Origin: Parasponia andersonii
Taxonomy: Eukaryota; Streptophyta; Magnoliopsida; Rosales; Cannabaceae
Length of the DNA: 64,000 bases
Direction of reading: 5' to 3'
Assembly (NCBI GenBank): GCA_002914805.1
Contig: JXTB01000145.1
Location: 434,234-498,233, forward strand
Each line of letters starts with the position of its first letter. Position 1 is the stretch's first letter. Below are positions 1 to 12,230 of this stretch, one piece after another. Made by a program: the position numbers and the translations under genes. The notes beneath the pieces were generated by a model, which was given only the letters and a program-made list of their open reading frames with translations, ran no database searches and was not told the origin of the DNA.

Positions 1-117
1 GCATGGTTCTTGACTCCGTCATCAACATCTATTTCTGTCATATAATAACTCAAGACTAGTTACTAAATTAGCTGTCCATCCGTGTACTTCTTTTTTAAAA
101 AAATAAAAATAGAATTA

Positions 118-237
118 GAAAATGTACCTATAAACTGTTCAGCTTACCGATTAGGACAACCACTGAAAGTAAATATAAGAAAATGTAACTATAAACTGTT
201 CAGCTTACTGATTAAGACAACCATTGAAAGTAATAAC
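118..237. repeat. Direct tandem duplication, two copies of about 61 bp
   Basis: Two adjacent copies begin at 118 and 179. Both carry the block TATAAACTGTTCAGCTTAC followed by a related GATTA.GACAACCA.TGAAAGTAA stretch, and they differ at only a few positions. This is a local duplication in non-coding DNA downstream of the RRM gene. No function is suggested. Confidence 0.85.
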
Positions 238-2170
238 TTCGTTCGTCAATCAGAAAATTAACTTGACTCAGTTAACAAGAAAGTAGGGCAGGAACAGTTT
301 AATCCTCTACTCTAGTCCCACAATCCTACTTCCAAGCAAGCTTAGAGAAATTCTCTAAAATAAGACCCAGATGACCAAACAGCATTCTACATTGTTCTAT
401 ATTTTTTGAATTTACAAATATTGTGAAAAGAGAAAAGTAACAAGTCAGAGCTTGAGTAATATCATGTCAAACAATTGTACAAAAAGCTAATATTCAGATC
501 CTCAATGGCAACATCTAAGAAGTTTTAGTTTGCTAGGATTCCCAAAATACCATTACTTCATTCTCAAATCCACAGTATGATCCTTACAGTAAAAAATACA
601 AATCCATCCTACTAAATTCGACATACAGTACACATGATAGAGCGAAACTATTGTCTACTCTTAAAGAAAAAGAAGAGAGAATCGCGGCTACTCAATGGCA
701 TACAAGGAGCAAAGGAATCACATGGTCAAACATACGGAGCCATAATTGTCATAACAATTATTGCAACAAGCTAATAATATATAGCTAATACTGAAAATTA
801 ATTCATAGTTTCCCCCCACTCCAAGAAGGTAAAGTCCCACTACTAGTATCAGTGGATGTGAAGTCAGATCCTTAAGAACAAGCTACTCACTTAACATGGC
901 TCAAAGATTGTTACAAACATGATGTTGCAAACCTGGTTTCAGATATATAAACGCAAATGCAACTAACTCCATTAAACCAATGACTAAATTTTGTGCGATT
1001 ATGAGGCAAATAGGCTAAGCAGTAGCATTAACTTAAAACCAAGAAGTGACTATGGACCCTGTAGAAGATCAAAAATCTATAATCTACAGATCCTCCAGCA
1101 GCTTCCGAATCCAGAAATAGCATTAACCGATGATTACTATGAACGAAAGCTGAACATCAGCTTAACATAATCGAGGTCTTACAAATTGAGGAAATTACTT
1201 AAGGATGGGAATAAATTCATGGAAAGTAGAATACACTTCCAGGATAAACTCTTGTCAGCAATTGTTTGACAGTCTACACAATCCATAGGGTAGAATTCCA
1301 AAATGGCACTGTTCTTACCTGAATGGGGGCAAATTGAGAAAAAAAATGATGCTCCAATTCTTCAATTGTCCATATTATGTGCTTGCTTAGACTTTTACCA
1401 CCATTAGTCAAGCACTAACATTCTCTATCAAAAAGTGCTCAACAAGGTTTACAAACCAACAGCGAAGCTGTTTTTAATGCATTTGTACCAAAACTTGAAA
1501 GATATATCGTGTGGAGATAGGTTGCTCACCATTCACAATACAAAAACATATAATCTCTGGTTATCATAGATACCACTACACTTGTCCTCTAATCCTCTTC
1601 GAAAATTTCTTAACAAGTGCAGAAATACAAGTTATGCCAGCAAGACAAATAAACCAATAAAACAATTCATGTATATAAAACTGCAACCAAAACTTATAAG
1701 CCAATCAAATAAAGTCCAATTCAACATTTCAAGATCACAACCTTGTCCTTCTAAGGTTACTATAACCAATCTGAATAGTTCCCTTAAACTTCAGTCAGTG
1801 GTTACCCTTTCTTAAGTCTCTTTCACATTATGCACCCAAAATAGTAAATACTGGCAAGAAAGCCAGATCCTTTTCAGAGGAACCAGTTCAACAAATATCC
1901 TACAGAACCTTTAATCATATACAAAATCCTCAAATCTCTGATAGTACTGAACAGATGACGCAGCAAACTTCCACATTGTCCAATAGTGGAGTTCTTATAT
2001 AAGAGAAAACAGAACATGAAATTCATAAATATCACATAGCACTTCTTGGTTTTGTCTTTGAAATGTTCATGCGTCCTTACAGCATTACAATTATGACCTG
2101 ACACAATTGCCACACCTGTAGAGAGATATAAGCAGTGCTGAACCAATACAGCCCTTCTAAATTAAATAAG
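238..2170. other. Downstream flank of the RRM gene; no supported coding gene
   Basis: Open frames here are short (at most 90 codons), have no recognisable domain and no convincing exon chain. Base composition is a little less AT-extreme than the spacers to the right, so part of the stretch could be transcribed as a long or alternatively spliced 3' end of the minus-strand gene. No poly(A) signal can be assigned with confidence. Confidence 0.5.
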
Positions 2171-2549
2171 AACCCCTAAATATATAGCAGTAAGAGGCTG
2201 TGTTACACTTGGAAAAGTCCTCTCTCCACAATGAAAGCATCATAATGCGCAAGCATCAAAGTTCCACATCCTACAGCAGCCTCTAAGTCATGTCAGATCT
2301 GTTCCATAGACAAATTCACTTGTGACCATAATGCTCCATTTTCACCAATCATACCACTCAGCAAAATAGAGATGCCCCCCTTCGGTAGCTGAGATCCCCC
2401 ATTAGAAAGTAATAAAAAGAACTCCAATAAACATGTACCTTTTCTTGGTACCAACAAGTAGTTGCACATTAACAAAGCAATTAAGAAAATTGACACAGAA
2501 ACACACACACAAAAGAGCAAAGAAACCAAAGTAAACATCCTGAATTACC
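2171..2549 (-). other. Probable 3' UTR of the RRM-protein gene
   Basis: This minus-strand sequence follows directly after the TGA of the RRM gene. A GT donor-like sequence (TGAG then GTAATT) sits right at the stop codon, so an intron inside the 3' UTR is possible. The end point is a guess, because I could not pick a single polyadenylation signal. Confidence 0.35.
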
Positions 2550-5500
2550 TCAATAGTACGAACTAGAACCACCACTGCCCATGTAACTACTTCCTCCCAC
2601 ACCACGACCAGAGTACAAGGACGAGTATGAACCACCACCGACCTAAAATATAACATGAAGGAAGATATTAAGTAAACCAACAAATACCAAACAAACGTGA
2701 CACCAATACAAAATAAGATCACTGTTATTTCTCTTTAAACAAAATTAGCTGCATTTCTTATAGGGAAAAATAAATGGAAAAAAAGGAAAATAACAAAAGA
2801 AACAAAAAAAAGGTCGCAATCATACATCAGAACCACGAGGCATATATTCACCACCATAGCTTGATGAGTACAATCCACCTACATCACCGCCACCATAAGA
2901 ACCTGAAAGCCATTTTTACTAAAATCTTTAACAACAAAACTAGTTAACGATGTGTCAAACAAACGAGATTACAAGGCACCTTAAGCTTACCTCCTCCGTA
3001 ACCCATACCCTGACGACTGCCATACATCCCATGTGAATCTTGACTTGTTCTGCTACTGCCATATCCTAAATTAGATCGCCCAAGTCTTTCACCATAGGCA
3101 TCCCCGTATTGAGAAGCACTAGCCCCGTACTCGTAGTCCAAGCGTGCCCTTGACTGGCGAACACCAGCATCGGTATAACGTGGAGGGACATCATCCTAGC
3201 ATGATGTACAACATAAAATAAGTTCAACACTCATGCAGCAATAGATAGTTGAAAATGCCATTAAAGAAATAGCAGATATTAAAACTAACCACAGCAGAAT
3301 ATGGACGCTTTGACCCCAAAATTGAGTCATAATCACGACCACGTCCTTCACGATAACTAGGAAGAGGTGGTGGAGGCCTATCAAACCTTTGGCTATAACC
3401 ATCATCAACATAAGCTCTCCTAGATGATGTTCGCGATGTACTCCTAGGTGGATGTGGATCAGAATAGCCAGGACCACGGGATGAGTAGTCATCTCTATAT
3501 GATGGCCGTCTCTCTTGGACAACCCTGGAACCATAATCTGCAACAGCTCTGCTCCTTGGAGGTTGAATCTCATTGCGGCGACTATATTCCCTCTTCAAGC
3601 TACTCTTTGGATAGGATGATACTGTACAAAACATTGAAAGCAATATAAGCAGACCACAACATAGTCAGCATGCAGCGAAATACAGACCATAATTTACATC
3701 ATACCAGGTGCTCTCCTGTCATAGGAGCTAGCTGGAGGGGGCAAAGGCCTGGCTCTTGATGGCACAGAAGTCACAGGTCGGCGATCTTTAACCCCTAGAG
3801 GCCTCTTCATATTTGTTGGAGGAAGACGACTTCCAACACCTCTTACCGAACGCATGGGGACACTGCGTGGTGATGGATGACCCCAAGAACCCCTGAAAAC
3901 TCGCCCAGAAGCACGTGAAGTCCGAAAATCCCCACGACCACCATGCTTTCCTTTCCCTTTCTGAAGTGGTCTCGACAACCTAGCCCTAACTTTAGCCTGA
4001 AATGTCAACAAACATAGTTTAATAAATTCAAATGCCACTAATGTCAACTCTTCAAATACTTGTATACCAAAATACAATAAACAGCCTCGAAGACAAACCT
4101 TGTTGTCTCCTTCACCTAACTCTGCATTGTTAATGCTCTTGGCACATGTCACTGCAGCATCATGGGTGTCAAAAGTAACAAAACCAAAATCTTTCCTCTT
4201 GGCGGAAGGCATATTTCGAGCTAGCTCTATCTTCACAATTTCTCCATACTTCTTAAGAAGCGCCCGAACACGATCCTCATCCCATGTTGCAGGTAGACCA
4301 TCCACAAATACAGTTTTAACCTGTAAACTCATATGTGAGATCACAGATTCAAATAAGGAAATATTACACTATGATAAATACATATGTTTATTTATAGGTA
4401 TATAGAAGACGAGTATTGTGAGTATTGTGAAATGGCACAAACATTACCGAAACGGAAAATGAAATGATACTCTCAACTATAACAGAACATCAATAACACA
4501 CAGTATAACATATTATCTTTAGAAAATCAAGTAAAGAGAATAAGCAGCAACTCCATAACAGAGCGCCAAACAGAAAACATAAATACAGATTTAAACAGAA
4601 GTATCCATTCAGGCTTCCAATTCCCAAAACAATGCAAAAAATTTGGATCTGAAAGAATATCTGTGCTGAAACATAATACAACGAAAAAGATAAGGAAAAG
4701 AAAATAATAACAGTTTTTTGGAATGCTCATACAAAATATTCAAAAGTGATAGGGAACAGAAACTTTCGGATACAAGAGAGCTCCAATAGCCCAACAAAAT
4801 ATCATATCTTCATTAGCATTCAAAATTCAACCCAAGAGACAAACTTAGGAAGCAACTCTAGTCATAGCATCACATAAATAATAGTACATATCCAACAAGG
4901 TTTCCAGTTCTGAATACAATCCAGAAAAATCGGATCACAAAGAATACCTGTGCCATAATTTCATCACCCGGGTCTATGAATGAATCTGCAAATGAAACCT
5001 TGGCAGGCCTATCAACTCCAAATACAATATCTCTCTTCTGAAGACGCTTAAAGGCATCCATGGCATCTGAACGAGATGAAAATTCCAGAAAAGCAAACCC
5101 ACGATTCATGCCCTTATTGTTGCTATCTTCTACTAATGTCAAATCCTCAACGTCATCAACTCCATAATGTTTCAACTTCTCTTTCAGCTGAAACAACAGT
5201 TGCAGAAGAATAGTCAGAAAACAAAGAAATCCTGGCAACCACTTAATGATACCTTCTTTTGCTGGTAAGTACCACTAGACAGTAACAATTTGAAACCAAT
5301 ATACTTACAGCTTCCTTAGTCCATGTCTTGCAAATGTTACCCAGAAAAAGAGTGTCACTGTCTTGACTGGGAGTTACACCACATTGTTTCCCATTTATCT
5401 GAAATTTCATTCATTGAAAGAGTTTAATTTATATGTGAATAAATGTCAGCTTTATTCATACTCTAAGGTCAATAGTTACCACTGGATTTTTCAGCTCTGT

Positions 5501-7301
5501 AACAGCTCGTTTCGCTTGTTCCACAGTTGCAAAACGCAAGAATGCAAAGCCCTTGTTCTTCTTGGTCTGAGGATTCATCATTAGCCTGACTTCAGTAACT
5601 TCACCAACTGAACTAAATACTTTTCTAAGATCACCCTCACTTGCATCCTTATCTAGGCCACCAACAAAAACTTCAAATTCCTTACGCTTCCGCCTCTCCT
5701 TAAAAACTTCATGGTGGTCATCTTCCTCAGCATCAACTGTCCCCACGTGCTCCTGGCCCTCCTCAACATGCTCCTCATACTCTTCTCCTTCGAGTTCTTC
5801 ATGAACATCTTCCAATTCCTCCTCGACCATATCACCCTCATCTTCTTCATCTAAATTCTCCTCATTCTCTTCTTCCACTTCCTCACCCACCTCCTGGATA
5901 TCCTCTTGGTCAATTTCCTTCTCATCATAATCAACAGCACCATATTCTTCAGTTTCGTATTCAGCTTCATTATCCTCCAGATCTAACCTTTCATCTTTTT
6001 CATATTCATCAACAGACTCCTTCACTTTATCTTCTTCTGTCATAAATAGGGGTTGACGAGCAAGCCGGATAGATGAGAATCAAATTCCTTCATTATGTGC
6101 AATGAAATATGCAATTTAAGTTGGAAAAAAAAAAACAAAAAAAGAGCGTCTACATCCATGATTTAGAAGAGATTACCAGAATTACTATCATATGAGATCA
6201 CTTCATAACCATGGAATCAGATGCAATTAAAACAAACACTCCCAAGTCCTTTACCACAAATTCTACAAATCTTCAGACAACATTCATGATCACCTTATAA
6301 GGGATCCACCAAGTCAAACTTGACCTGGTAAGGTCCAATGTCATAGCTCTCAGGTCATGATCCTAAACGCTTGCCCACTCATAATGTCAATCTGCTTAAA
6401 AAAACTGTTTCCGTTGACAAGTACTTATTGAACATTAAGGGAAAGTCATCCCCAGTTTTTACTTAAAACATCACAAAACTAACTCAACCCAAACAAATGG
6501 GCAAGTCGAATTCCTTAAAGTTCCATCAAGCTAATCACGTTAAAACCTTTCTATATTCACGCCCTCTGCTTAATAGTATTTTTAAGCTCCCAATAACACA
6601 CAACATACCTTGATCAAACAATATTGGGACGAATCACAAGCTTTCACGTCATTTTTTTCTTTTTCTTTTTGCGAAAAAGAAAAAAAATTCCCTATTTCTA
6701 GGTTGCTAGATCATCCAAAAGGGAAGAAGACAACATTACATTAAACCTACATAATCGAAGTTAAAAGGACAGCATAATCAACAACAAATGTATCTAACCA
6801 ACCAACACGACAAAGCAACAAGCTTTGACCAAATTTTAATAAACCCATCACGCGAAAAGCCAAATAAAAGAGAATTCAATAGAGCAAATAGATTTTTACT
6901 TTCATGAAAGAATAAAATCATACTACAGGCATCAAATCCATCATATCAAAATATAAAGAATTCATAACCGAAACAAGGAACTTACTTCTCAAACCGTTGG
7001 GTTCTAATTTCGACTCCGACTTGATATCCGGAACCGGCCGATTGACAACGACGGGCTTCTCCTCAACGACCGGTGGTCGTTTCTGAACGACAACAGGCTT
7101 TTCCTCCACAACTGGCTTGGCTTCAACCTTGACTTCCTCTTTAGCCTCCACCTTCGCAGCCGGGACCTCTTCGGCCTGAACCGGCTCTTCAGCAGCCTCC
7201 GGCGGAGGCAGATTTTGGGCCTTTTGGGCTCCTCTTGTGGCTCTCGCCGTCCTCCTAGGCCCCGCCGCAGCAGCACCTCGCTTCGCCCTTAGTGGTGGCA
7301 T
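2550..7301 (-). CDS. Three-RRM nuclear RNA-binding protein, LIF2 / hnRNP R/Q-like (10 exons, 807 aa)
   Basis: Exons (minus strand): 7301-6986, 6036-5480, 5398-5309, 5187-4948, 4320-4099, 3996-3705, 3621-3290, 3195-2991, 2902-2826, 2642-2550. Every junction is GT-AG, phases agree, and the total is 2424 nt with a TGA stop. Residues 1-105 are basic, rich in Ala/Pro and in VEEKPVVV-like repeats. Residues 106 to about 215 are very acidic (Glu/Asp runs). RRM1 has VFVGGL near 228 and KGFAFLRF at 267-274; RRM2 has LFLGNI near 308 and RGFAFLEF at 350-357; RRM3 has VFVDGL near 405 and KDFGFVTF at 444-451. The C-terminal 330 residues are rich in Arg, Gly, Ser and Tyr, ending in a Gly/Ser/Tyr tail. Proteins of this plant family include LIF2, a partner of the Polycomb-like protein LHP1, and bind RNA in the nucleus. 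From memory, length and layout best match the Arabidopsis At2g44710 type. The ATG at 7301 is preferred because the frame upstream lacks another ATG. The exact molecular role is inferred from the family. Confidence 0.93.
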
Positions 7302-7535
7302 TGTTCCACTATCAAAATTCACTAATTTCCCCACTCAGAAACCCTAATTTGACGAATTTCGGGTCAAGATCGAATAATTTGTCCCTAATTGATCAGAGCG
7401 AAGAATCGAATGAAACCCTAATTACAGAGAAAAACCCTAGAAGAAGCAAAGAAAATCTGAGGGTTGATTTAGAACCTCAAAGTTTTCGTAAACACTCGAT
7501 ATCATAATACGAGAATGCACGTATATATATAGGAG
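7302..7535 (-). promoter_or_regulatory. 5' leader and core promoter of the RRM-protein gene
   Basis: A TATA-like run (TATATATA) lies at about 7521-7532, on the minus strand about 220-230 bp upstream of the ATG, which implies transcription starting near 7490-7500. The leader contains several CCCTAA/AAACCCTA telo-box-like motifs (around 7340-7347, 7414-7420 and 7431-7440), common in promoters and leaders of plant housekeeping and translation genes. No transcript evidence is available. Confidence 0.55.
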
Positions 7536-8187
7536 AAAAAAGAAAAAAGAAAAAAGAACATTTTATACGATGTGTTTAATGTACCCCCTGATGAGAGAAA
7601 AAAGAAGGGTTAGTTTTAGTTGGACACAAATTATAGGCTAATCCCAATTTGAAAAATCAGCTATTTAAAATTGTATTTAAAAAAAAAAAAAAACAATCCT
7701 ATTTTAAAGCTCATTGTTCAAATCAAATAAACCCTTCGATTTATGTTTTTCTATCAATAAAGTCAAAATTGAAATCTAAAATTCTTGAAAAAAAAATATA
7801 TTTTTACCATTTAAACTCATAAAATATAAATAAAAGATAAGAGCAAGTGGCTTTAAAAACAATATATAATAATGAGTGAAATTTAAAAGAGTTTAACTTA
7901 TTCAAAACAGTTAAAATGATTTTTTTTTTTTTTAAAAAGGATGAACTTTTTCTGAAAATGGCCCTCCCTCTTTCTCCTTTTTTTTTCATTTTAAATGAAA
8001 ATAATAATTGATGAAACTAAAAAAAGTTTAATTTATTCAATTGTAGAAAAGAAAAAGAAACAAAAATTAATTAAAAAATAAAAGATTATTCCCTTTTTTG
8101 TTTTCCTCTCTTTTCTTTCTCATTTTAACTGCTTGCAATTCGTTAAACTCTTTATGTATTATGAGTTTAAAAGGTAAAAATATCTAT

Positions 8188-8220
<33 letters not shown>

Positions 8221-8713
8221 GTATCAAGTTTCAAGTTTTAGTATAGTTGTGGTCCCGGTGGTATTTGATACAAAATAAAAAAATAAAAAAAGAATTAAAG
8301 GTCTAATTAATTTGATATTATGAAAAGAAATGAGTTCTGCTTAAACACTACACATGATGGTGCTTTTTTAACCCTTTAAAAAACAACAATTTTTTTACCA
8401 TCAATTATGTTTTATCCTAATTTTAGTCTCTAAATTAGGATTATATTCATCGGGCGGGCTTACGATCATGTCACAGCCACATCATTCACCATGGTGAGAC
8501 AATTTCAGGGGAATATATGTCGTGTAATAGCTTCCTTGTCGTGTTTTCCATTTTTGAAGATCATTTGTAGTTTGGTTGTTTTATTCACTTAAGTTTATGA
8601 AATTGGAATTACTGTAATATTATTAATTAGAATAACATGGGTATTAGCGACCAAGTTAATACTTTTTCTTTTGAGTATACTTAGGTACTTCTTTTCTTTA
8701 GATTAGCAATTAC
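7536..8713. other. AT-rich spacer without a supported gene
   Basis: The spacer is made of homopolymer and low-complexity A/T tracts, including a (TA)n stretch around 8182-8220. The single short open frame (7804-7989) is lysine/phenylalanine-rich and has no domain. Confidence 0.6.
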
Positions 8714-8786
8714 CTGTGTTTGAGCATATTTCATTAAAGCTAATTGCGTGCCCTTGGGCATATTCATTAGTTGATCCCTAGGCATT

Positions 8787-8801
8787 AAATGTGAGTGCTC
8801 A
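8787..8801 (+). repeat. Left target-site duplication of the LINE
   Basis: The 15-mer AAATGTGAGTGCTCA occurs here and again at 10279-10293, directly after the A-rich tail. Its first bases merge with the poly(A), so the true duplication is 12-15 bp. Confidence 0.85.
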
Positions 8802-10278
8802 ACAAGGGTGTCATCTACTTCAATTATCTTTATTCGGGTGTTTAAGACTAAGTATTTTTTAAATACTTTTTTTTTGAGGCTCATCTTTGATCTGCCTTTT
8901 TTTTTATTTGGAGAAGTATCACTTAGGATAAAGAAATTCTAAAATTGGGAATTCAAGCTCGTGTGGACAATGATCGCAACATCAGATTATTTGGAGATCT
9001 CTGGCTACCTTGCTCTCATTCTTTTTAGCCTATCACTAGAGTAAATGAAGTTAGTCAAAATTGGTCTGTTACTGATATTATCCTTCCTCACTTTTATCGA
9101 TGGAATGAGGATCTAATTAGCAATATTTTCTAGAAGGTTAATTGTCCTGATATTCTGCGTATTTCTCTTGAAAGAGAGCCATACGAAGATTTGTGGTTTT
9201 GGCATTATGACTCAAAAGGGATTTACAATATTAAATCAAGCTATTGAGTCATCATGGAGAGAAGGAAGGAGGTGGGATCATCGTGTGATAGCATGCATAA
9301 AACTTGGTGGTCCTTTGCTTGGAGTCTTAATACCAAACAAAATAAAAATTTCCCTTTAGAGTTGTTATCACAATATCTTCCCAGTTATACAATTAGCGAA
9401 GCGAGGTATATTTATAGCTGTTCTTTGCCCCAGGTGTAAAAACATGACAGAAACACCATTTTATGCACTCTTTTTATGTAAGTATACAAAAGCTTATTGG
9501 TTCCTTAGCGCTTAGTAGAAATTGATTAAGGAACATCAATGAGATGATGTTTCGACTTTTCTTCATTTCTTAACGGAAAAATTTTCAAAGGAAGATTCTG
9601 AATCCTTTGCCACTATCCTTCAATGTTCTTGGTGAGAACGTAACAAGATTGCTCATAGAGCTTGTCTGAACCCCCCTCCCCCCGTCAACACTAGTTGATT
9701 TTTCAGGCTCTTCTCTTTTTGAATTCTAACAAGCCACCTTTGGTATTGATCCGACTGTTAAGCCTCTCAGCCCTTCCTATGAGTACTGATTGCTCCTGAT
9801 GTTAGCTACTTGAAGCTTAATATTGAGCTGTAATTTCAGAGGAACATGGGTAAATAGGGATAGGGATGTTGTCCGAGACTCGATTGGTCGAGCCCTTGCC
9901 GCAAGGAACTGAATGGGCTATTTGATTCTCATACTGCTGAACTTTTAGCTATGAGAGAAAGTTTCTATTTTGCCATTGACTCAGGGTTCATTGTCGCTGC
10001 CTAGAAAATGATTCTCTTAATATTGTCTGAGCAGTTCAAATTAACAGTAACAATTTATCCGTAGTCAGTCTCATTATTGCGGATATTATTTTTCTGTTGA
10101 GTATTAACGAGAGTAGTTTTTACAACTTTGTTTGTCGTTCGGGGAACAAAGTAGCGCATTCACTCGCTAAGCTTAGTTCTTCTTTGAGCTATTCTATGGG
10201 GAAATTCCTAATTGTATTGCCAATCTTGTGACAAATGACTTACACTTTTGATATAACTATCCTTTTCTTTCAAAAAAA
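8802..10278 (+). mobile_element. Degenerate, 5'-truncated LINE-type retrotransposon (zf-RVT and RNase H remnants)
   Basis: Broken plus-strand frames read like the C-terminal half of a plant LINE polyprotein. Near 8975-9065 is an RLFGDLWLP-type stretch. Near 9180-9245 is DLWFWHYDSKGIYNIKSSY, typical of the region after reverse transcriptase. Near 9427-9515 is LCPRCKNMTETPFYALFLC, a zinc-binding zf-RVT block. Near 10040-10190 is an RNase H-like end with FVCRSGNKVAHSLAKL. Several stops and frameshifts interrupt it. It ends in an A9-10 tail at about 10272 and is flanked by a 15-bp duplication. The reverse-transcriptase core and 5' part are missing, so it is a dead-on-arrival copy. Confidence 0.85.
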
Positions 10279-10293
10279 AAATGTGAGTGCTCA
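10279..10293 (+). repeat. Right target-site duplication of the LINE
   Basis: This copy matches the 15-mer at 8787-8801 and follows the A tail of the element. Confidence 0.85.
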
Positions 10294-10365
10294 GGTATTG
10301 GACTCTTGCCAGCTTTGTCCACACAAGTAATAGGTAAGATACTTCTTACTATTCTAGGAGATATA

Positions 10366-11334
10366 TGGCTTTAACTCCTGTCTAGAAGAAGACCACAAAG
10401 TTGGTACCACTTTTCTTATAAAAGTTAAGCCTTCACAAATAACCAAAATTGTATCTGCCATTCTCTTAATATTATCTATCGTTTCCATATTTTCCTTACA
10501 ATTCTTCAAAGAGTATTATACTCATGCCATTTTACATATTGCTAACACTATTCTTTGGAGAAACTTTAGCAGGTACCATATCCATGTCCCACTTGAAATT
10601 TGGTGAAATGCTCATATATAACTTTATTCAATATTGTATGGATGACTCACTATAGAAATCTGGGTTTTAGGTTTCCTTCAATAAGAACCAATTGAATGCT
10701 CGTGTCTTACATTTGTTCAAGGACGAAAATCCATATCAATATTTTGGTGCTAAAAGGAAAGCATGTTGTATGAAATTATCTCCATCGCCCTCACCAACAA
10801 TTGTTCACGGGAGGTAAATAATCACTTCAATGTACGTTGTTTCTTTCAAATCTAAGTATGGCGAGCCAAAACACATGTTCAAGGTGTGAGAACAACACAA
10901 GGGTTGTGCCTATGATTGAGGAAAGACAACAATATTTCTGGAGAGATTAAGCTAAAATGTCATTCCACTAAGAGTACAACAAAAAGTAATGGCGGGGCCA
11001 CTGCCACCACCACTACCTCTTCAATATCAAGCAAGACCAAGGCAAAACAACTAGATTGATGAGATAAGTGCACATGATTTATTAAATGATATTTCTCAAC
11101 GTTATAAATCATTTTGTGGTATTTTGGCATAATTAGTTTTATACATGGTATTTCTAAAACTTTTTTCATTTTAATTATATTTCAGGCCGTAGAAGTTGAG
11201 ACTAAAAAGGAAGCAAGAGGAGACCTAAAGTTGTCAAGTCCAAGAAGTAAAATGGTTCAAAATGACCGAAGAAAATTCGACCACAGAGAACCATAATGAG
11301 GCTCTGTACATTATACTTCGTGGTCTTCAAACGG
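10366..11334. other. Spacer with scattered short coding-like fragments, none assignable
   Basis: Plus-strand stretches such as NARVLHLFKDENPYQYFGAK (about 10695-10755) and a Thr/Ser-rich stretch (about 10955-11055) look protein-like but are interrupted. They may belong to the same old element as the split remnant at 8714-10365. No intact gene is present. Confidence 0.35.
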
Positions 11335-11735
11335 GGAAAAAAAGTTCATAAATACCTATTTTTAAAACTGTATTTTCATAAATACCAAATTTTTATTTTT
11401 ATTTAATAAATACCTATTTTTATATCTTTTTTGGAAAAATATAGACCACCACTATTTTAAACGGTATACATTTCATGCATTAAATATATACCATGGTCTA
11501 CATTTCATGAATAAAAATTACACTAAAAATTGATACATATTTTAAAATGTATACAATTCATATTTTACACATAAAATATGTACCTCATAGATAAAATTTA
11601 CATTATAAATGTGACCACTTATATTTTACATATGAAATGTGGACTATAAAACAGGTATTTTTTTGAAAAAAAATTAAACACGGGTATTTATGATTAAAGT
11701 TTTAAAAAAATGGGTATTATGCGTAAATTTCTCTC
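11335..11735. mobile_element. MITE-like foldback element, family 1 (copy 1)
   Basis: The left end reads TTCATAAATACCTATTTTTA; the right end carries the rough inverse (AACAGGTATTT and GGGTATTTATGATTAAAG). The middle has TA-rich blocks of ATGTA.ACCA..GTATACATTT type. Related copies lie at 48785-49262 and 59231-59590. No coding capacity is present, as expected for a non-autonomous DNA element. Confidence 0.6.
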
Positions 11736-11868
11736 TTCAAAATCATGTGCTCAACTTACCATTTTGGGCGATTAATCACTAGAGCAACCAGCCCTCTCAT
11801 GGTTCTCTTTTAATTGGGATTTCTAATACTTTTATCTTTAAAAACCTTTTTTTTTTTTCTAATTACAG

Positions 11869-12076
11869 TTTTTATTAGAAAAATATCATTTTTTAAAAGA
11901 AATTTAGAAAATACCATTTTTAAAATAGTTACTAATTATCAATTTTTGAAAACCGATTACTAATTACTAGTCATAAATAAATTTAATTACTAATTATAGT
12001 TTCTAAAAACGGGTTACTGGTTAGTAGTTATTATTTTAAGAAGTGGTATTTTTATAAATATTCATTTTCTAATAGA
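11869..12076. mobile_element. MITE-like foldback element, family 2 (copy 1)
   Basis: The left arm, TTTTTATTAGAAAAATATCA, is mirrored by a right arm ending ATTCATTTTCTAATAG. The core consists of TTACTAATTACTAGT-like permutations. A clearer copy lies at 47995-48215 and a partial one near 63300-63420. Confidence 0.55.
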
Positions 12077-12230
12077 CATCATTTCAAATCTAAAAAAATA
12101 CAGCCTACCATATTTTTCAATTTTATTTTTTTTCTAAAAATACTATAAAAGGCCTAATTTTCACTTTTAATTGCTCAAAAGAGAGAAGGATATGTGTAAG
12201 ACTGATTTTGGCCAAAAATGACTTTTTTGT

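Larger units (their letters stand above)
8714..10365 (-). pseudogene. Old coding remnant split by a LINE insertion
   Basis: On the minus strand, joining 10365-10279 to 8801-8714 across one target-site duplication gives an open frame of about 53 residues. It contains CVDKAGKSPIPEHS and then MPRDQLMNMPKGTQLALMKY, and ends at CAG|GTAATT, which looks like an exon-intron junction. Upstream of the join the frame soon meets a stop. I do not recognise the family; a decayed gene or transposase exon is possible. The frame is only visible when the LINE between 8802 and 10278 is removed, so it predates the insertion. Confidence 0.4.

Noticed and set aside
4490..4797. Several overlapping 62-67 aa hydrophobic frames
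   Set aside because: They lie in intron 4 of the RRM gene (4321-4947), where T-rich sequence yields Phe/Leu-rich chance frames.
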